DNA from: Seonamhaeicola algicola
GTDB lineage: Bacteria > Bacteroidota > Bacteroidia > Flavobacteriales > Flavobacteriaceae
DNA length: 64,000 nt
Reading direction: 5' to 3'
NCBI RefSeq assembly: GCF_007997385.1
Contig: NZ_VOSC01000019.1
Span: 389,864 to 453,863, forward strand
The position numbers were made by a program, and so were the translations under genes. Each line of letters begins with the position of its first letter. Positions within the stretch are counted from its first letter, which is position 1. This document shows positions 62,205 to 64,000 of this stretch, one piece after another. The notes under the pieces are model-generated. The model saw nothing but the letters and a program-made list of their open reading frames with translations, ran no database searches and was not told where the DNA came from.

Positions 62205-62663
62205 ATGCAAAAAACGGTTAACATATTAAATAAAAAAGCGCGCTTTCAGTATGAAATACTAGACAAGTACACTGCTGGTATTGTATTAAGTGGTACTGAA
62301 ATTAAATCTATTAGAAATAGTAAAGCTTCTATTGCTGAAAGTTTTTGTGAATTTAATGATAAAGGTGAGCTTTTTGTGGTTAATATGACTATTGAAGAAT
62401 ATAGCTTTGGCACACATTACAACCACAAACCAAAAGCCGTTAGAAAACTACTTTTAAACAAAAAAGAGTTAAAAAAACTTGAAAAAGAAGTACAAAACTC
62501 TGGTTTAACCATTATTCCTTTAAAGCTTTTTATTAATGATAAAGGCTTTGCTAAGCTTAATATAGCACTTGCAAAAGGGAAAAAACTTTATGATAAACGC
62601 GAAACTATTAAAGACCGCGATAATAAACGTAACCTAGACCGCATTAAAAAGAGTTTTAAGTAA
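62205..62663 (+). CDS. smpB: SsrA-binding protein SmpB
   Basis: 152 residues from the ATG at 62205; a TTG three codons upstream lies within the promoter. SmpB marks: NKKARFQYEILDKYTAGIVLSGTEIKSIRNSKASI-type start (read as FQYEILDKYTAGIVL and GTEIKSIR), FVVNMTIEEYSFGTHYNHKPKAVRKLLLNKKEL-type centre (read as EYSFGTHYNH and RKLLLNK), IALAKGKKLYDKRETIKDRD and a basic C-terminal tail. It delivers tmRNA to stalled ribosomes. The tmRNA gene itself is not in the window. Confidence 0.96.
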   Translation: MQKTVNILNKKARFQYEILDKYTAGIVLSGTEIKSIRNSKASIAESFCEFNDKGELFVVNMTIEEYSFGTHYNHKPKAVRKLLLNKKELKKLEKEVQNSGLTIIPLKLFINDKGFAKLNIALAKGKKLYDKRETIKDRDNKRNLDRIKKSFK

Positions 62664-62721
62664 TTTACTGGTTAAAATAAATTCAGTATTTTTCGTGTTT
62701 GTAATTTCAACTTAAAACACC

Positions 62722-63273
62722 ATGAAAAATACAGCATTACTTCTATTATTTACAGCTACAATTTTTAGTGTGAATGCTCAAAAAAACTCAAAAAATGAGG
62801 GTCCAAAAGTTTTTGGTATTGATACAACTAAAGCATTTACAATTGATAGTACCATAAAAACATTATATAAAACAATTTCTGGTGAAAAAGGCGAAGCAAG
62901 AAACTGGGGGCAATTTAAGTTTCTTTTTTATAAAGATGCTAAATTAATTCCGTCTGGTAGAAATAATGAGCGCGTTTATAAAGCACGCTACTTATCTGCT
63001 GATGATTATGTTAAAAACTCAGGGAAATGGTTAGTACAAAACGGATTTATTGAAAAAGAAATAAAACGAGAAGTACAACAATTTGGAAATTTAGCACATG
63101 TTTTTAGCACTTACGAGTGCTACAACAGTAAAACTGACGAAAAGCCCTTTATGCGTGGTATTAACAGTATTCAGTTAATGTTTGACGGCAGCCGTTGGTG
63201 GATTTTAAATATTTATTGGACTAACGAAAACAAATTCAACCCAATACCAAGAGCTTATTTACCAAAATCTTAA
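62722..63273 (+). CDS. Exported NTF2-like (SnoaL/DUF4440-type) protein of unknown function
   Basis: 183 residues with a signal peptide (KNTALLLLFTATIFSVNAQ). The mature part resembles a cone-shaped NTF2-like fold: an early helix IKTLYKTISGEKGEARNW, FKFLFYKDAKLIPSG, and late strands GNLAHVFSTYECYNSKTDE and GINSIQLMFDGSRWWILNIYW. No catalytic residues can be assigned. It lies between smpB and a PNPOx-like gene, 17 nt before the latter. Confidence 0.75.
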   Translation: MKNTALLLLFTATIFSVNAQKNSKNEGPKVFGIDTTKAFTIDSTIKTLYKTISGEKGEARNWGQFKFLFYKDAKLIPSGRNNERVYKARYLSADDYVKNSGKWLVQNGFIEKEIKREVQQFGNLAHVFSTYECYNSKTDEKPFMRGINSIQLMFDGSRWWILNIYWTNENKFNPIPRAYLPKS

Positions 63274-63290
63274 TTTAAAGATACAAAAGC

Positions 63291-63833
63291 ATGTCTAAAT
63301 TTTATACTGAAATTACACCTGAACTTCAAACATTTATTGAAAACCAAAAGATTTTTTTTGTAGCTACAGCTGCTCACGAAGGTAGAATTAACTTATCACC
63401 TAAAGGTTTAGACACGTTCAGAATTATAAACAAAAACACCATTGCATGGTTAAACCTAACCGGTAGTGGTAATGAAACAGCAGCGCATTTACTAAAAAAT
63501 AACCGCATGACCATTATGTTTTGTGCTTTTGAAGGCAAACCACTAATTTTAAGATTATACGGGCATGCTAAAATTTACCATGAGCGCGATGCGCCATTTA
63601 AAAAACACATAACACGTTTTGATAAAATAGCTGGTACAAGGCAAATTATTGAAATGCAAATAGAATCTTTACAAACATCATGCGGTTATGCGGTACCTTT
63701 TATGAATTTTAAAGAAGAACGCTTACAACTTAATAAATGGGCCGAAAAACAAGGCGAAGAAAGAATTAAAAAATATCAACAAGATAAAAACACAAAAAGT
63801 ATTGATGGCTTTGAAACCGGGCTTTTAAATTAA
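63291..63833 (+). CDS. Pyridoxamine 5'-phosphate oxidase family protein
   Basis: 180 residues, a flavin-binding split barrel: IFFVATAAHEGRINLSPKGLDTFRI (about 19-43), NTIAWLNLTGSGNETAAHLLKNNRMTIMFCAFEGKPLILRLYGHAKI-type core (read as WLNLTGSGNETAAHLL and LILRLYGHAKIYH). These proteins bind FMN or F420-like cofactors or haem; the substrate is unknown, and true PdxH activity is unlikely. Likely co-transcribed with the previous gene. Confidence 0.88.
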   Translation: MSKFYTEITPELQTFIENQKIFFVATAAHEGRINLSPKGLDTFRIINKNTIAWLNLTGSGNETAAHLLKNNRMTIMFCAFEGKPLILRLYGHAKIYHERDAPFKKHITRFDKIAGTRQIIEMQIESLQTSCGYAVPFMNFKEERLQLNKWAEKQGEERIKKYQQDKNTKSIDGFETGLLN

Positions 63834-63859
63834 TTAGCATATTGATATTGCTAAGAAAC

Positions 63860-64000
63860 CTAATTCTTATCTTCTAACATAGGTACAAACCTAAACTCGC
63901 CTAATTCATGTTGTTCAAACTCTTTAGCACCTTTTCTAATAAAAAGGTTCATAACTTGCACATCATTACCAACAGGAATCACTAAACGTCCACCAATTTT
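63860..64000 (-). CDS. pcm: Protein-L-isoaspartate O-methyltransferase, C-terminal end (cut by window edge)
   Basis: 47 codons of an open frame enter from the right edge and end at the TAG at 63860. The visible part reads KIGGRLVIPVG, then VMNLFIRKG and ELGEFRFVPML, which is the C-terminal end of PCMT (final strand FVPML). It repairs isoaspartyl residues using SAM. In Bacteroidota pcm often lies near smpB, as here. Confidence 0.85.
   Translation of the reverse strand, partial: KIGGRLVIPVGNDVQVMNLFIRKGAKEFEQHELGEFRFVPMLEDKN

Noticed and set aside
1-64000. CRISPR arrays, insertion sequences, prophage or rRNA
   Set aside because: No spaced short repeats, no transposase, integrase, phage structural gene or rRNA sequence was seen.

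Overview
The window is about 64 kb of AT-rich chromosome from a member of the Bacteroidota, most likely a marine-type Flavobacteriaceae. This rests on a gliding-motility gldF/gldG gene, a Por (type IX) secretion sorting tail, DUF4294, BshB1 of bacillithiol synthesis, many promoters of the Bacteroidota type (TAnnTTTG near -7) and the near absence of Shine-Dalgarno sequences. No strain can be named from the sequence alone. Most of it is ordinary housekeeping and metabolic sequence; a small accessory insertion lies at about 30.6-32.7 kb.

Layout. 0-1.8 kb: leftward operon DUF4294 - hemolysin III - GNAT acetyltransferase (cut by the edge). 1.9-7.9 kb: rightward M42 peptidase, then Nudix, PrsW protease and a three-gene acyl-CoA carboxylase (biotin carrier, biotin carboxylase, carboxyltransferase). 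7.9-11.3 kb: a gap with an orphan promoter, then leftward TPR-LuxR membrane regulator, YceI and a Crp/Fnr regulator. 11.4-16 kb: Bcr/CflA exporter, DinB protein, a structured RNA-like element and a TRAP transporter (dctPQM). 16.2-23.2 kb: FAH-family hydrolase, DUF294 signalling protein, DnaQ-like exonuclease, MBL hydrolase, AIM24 protein and acetyl-CoA synthetase. 23.4-28.8 kb: nitrite ammonification, nrfH-nrfA followed by a fused ResB/CcsA cytochrome c maturation protein. 28.9-30.4 kb: alpha carbonic anhydrase and polyphosphate glucokinase.

30.6-32.7 kb: accessory insertion of an unrecognised HTH-like protein, a TIR protein with an N-terminal domain resembling HARP/integrase N-terminal modules, and a secreted protein bounded by near-identical 40-bp direct repeats. 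32.7-40 kb: purC, a second copy of the structured element, phoH, SAM hydrolase, ABM monooxygenase, a fused gldFG and dnaN. 40-47.5 kb: T9SS-exported beta-helix/LRR protein, a secreted protein of unknown role and a LytS/LytTR two-component system with a propeller sensor. 47.6-57 kb: DUF4870, universal stress protein, DUF3108, tandem M28 peptidases, tRNA-His, bshB1, SLC13 permease, DUF2490 and rlmF. 57-64 kb: HAD phosphatase, two unknown small genes, lpdA, S41 protease, smpB, NTF2-like and PNPOx-like proteins, and the tail of pcm.

The strongest new signal is regulatory. Three separated promoters (nrfHA, SLC13-DUF2490, universal stress protein) each carry an FNR-like palindrome ATGAYNNNNRTCAK whose centre lies exactly 29.5 bp before a TAnnTTTR -7 box, i.e. 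near -41.5. This predicts a small FNR-type low-oxygen/NO regulon. The best candidate for an undescribed system is the TIR operon at 30.6-32.1 kb.
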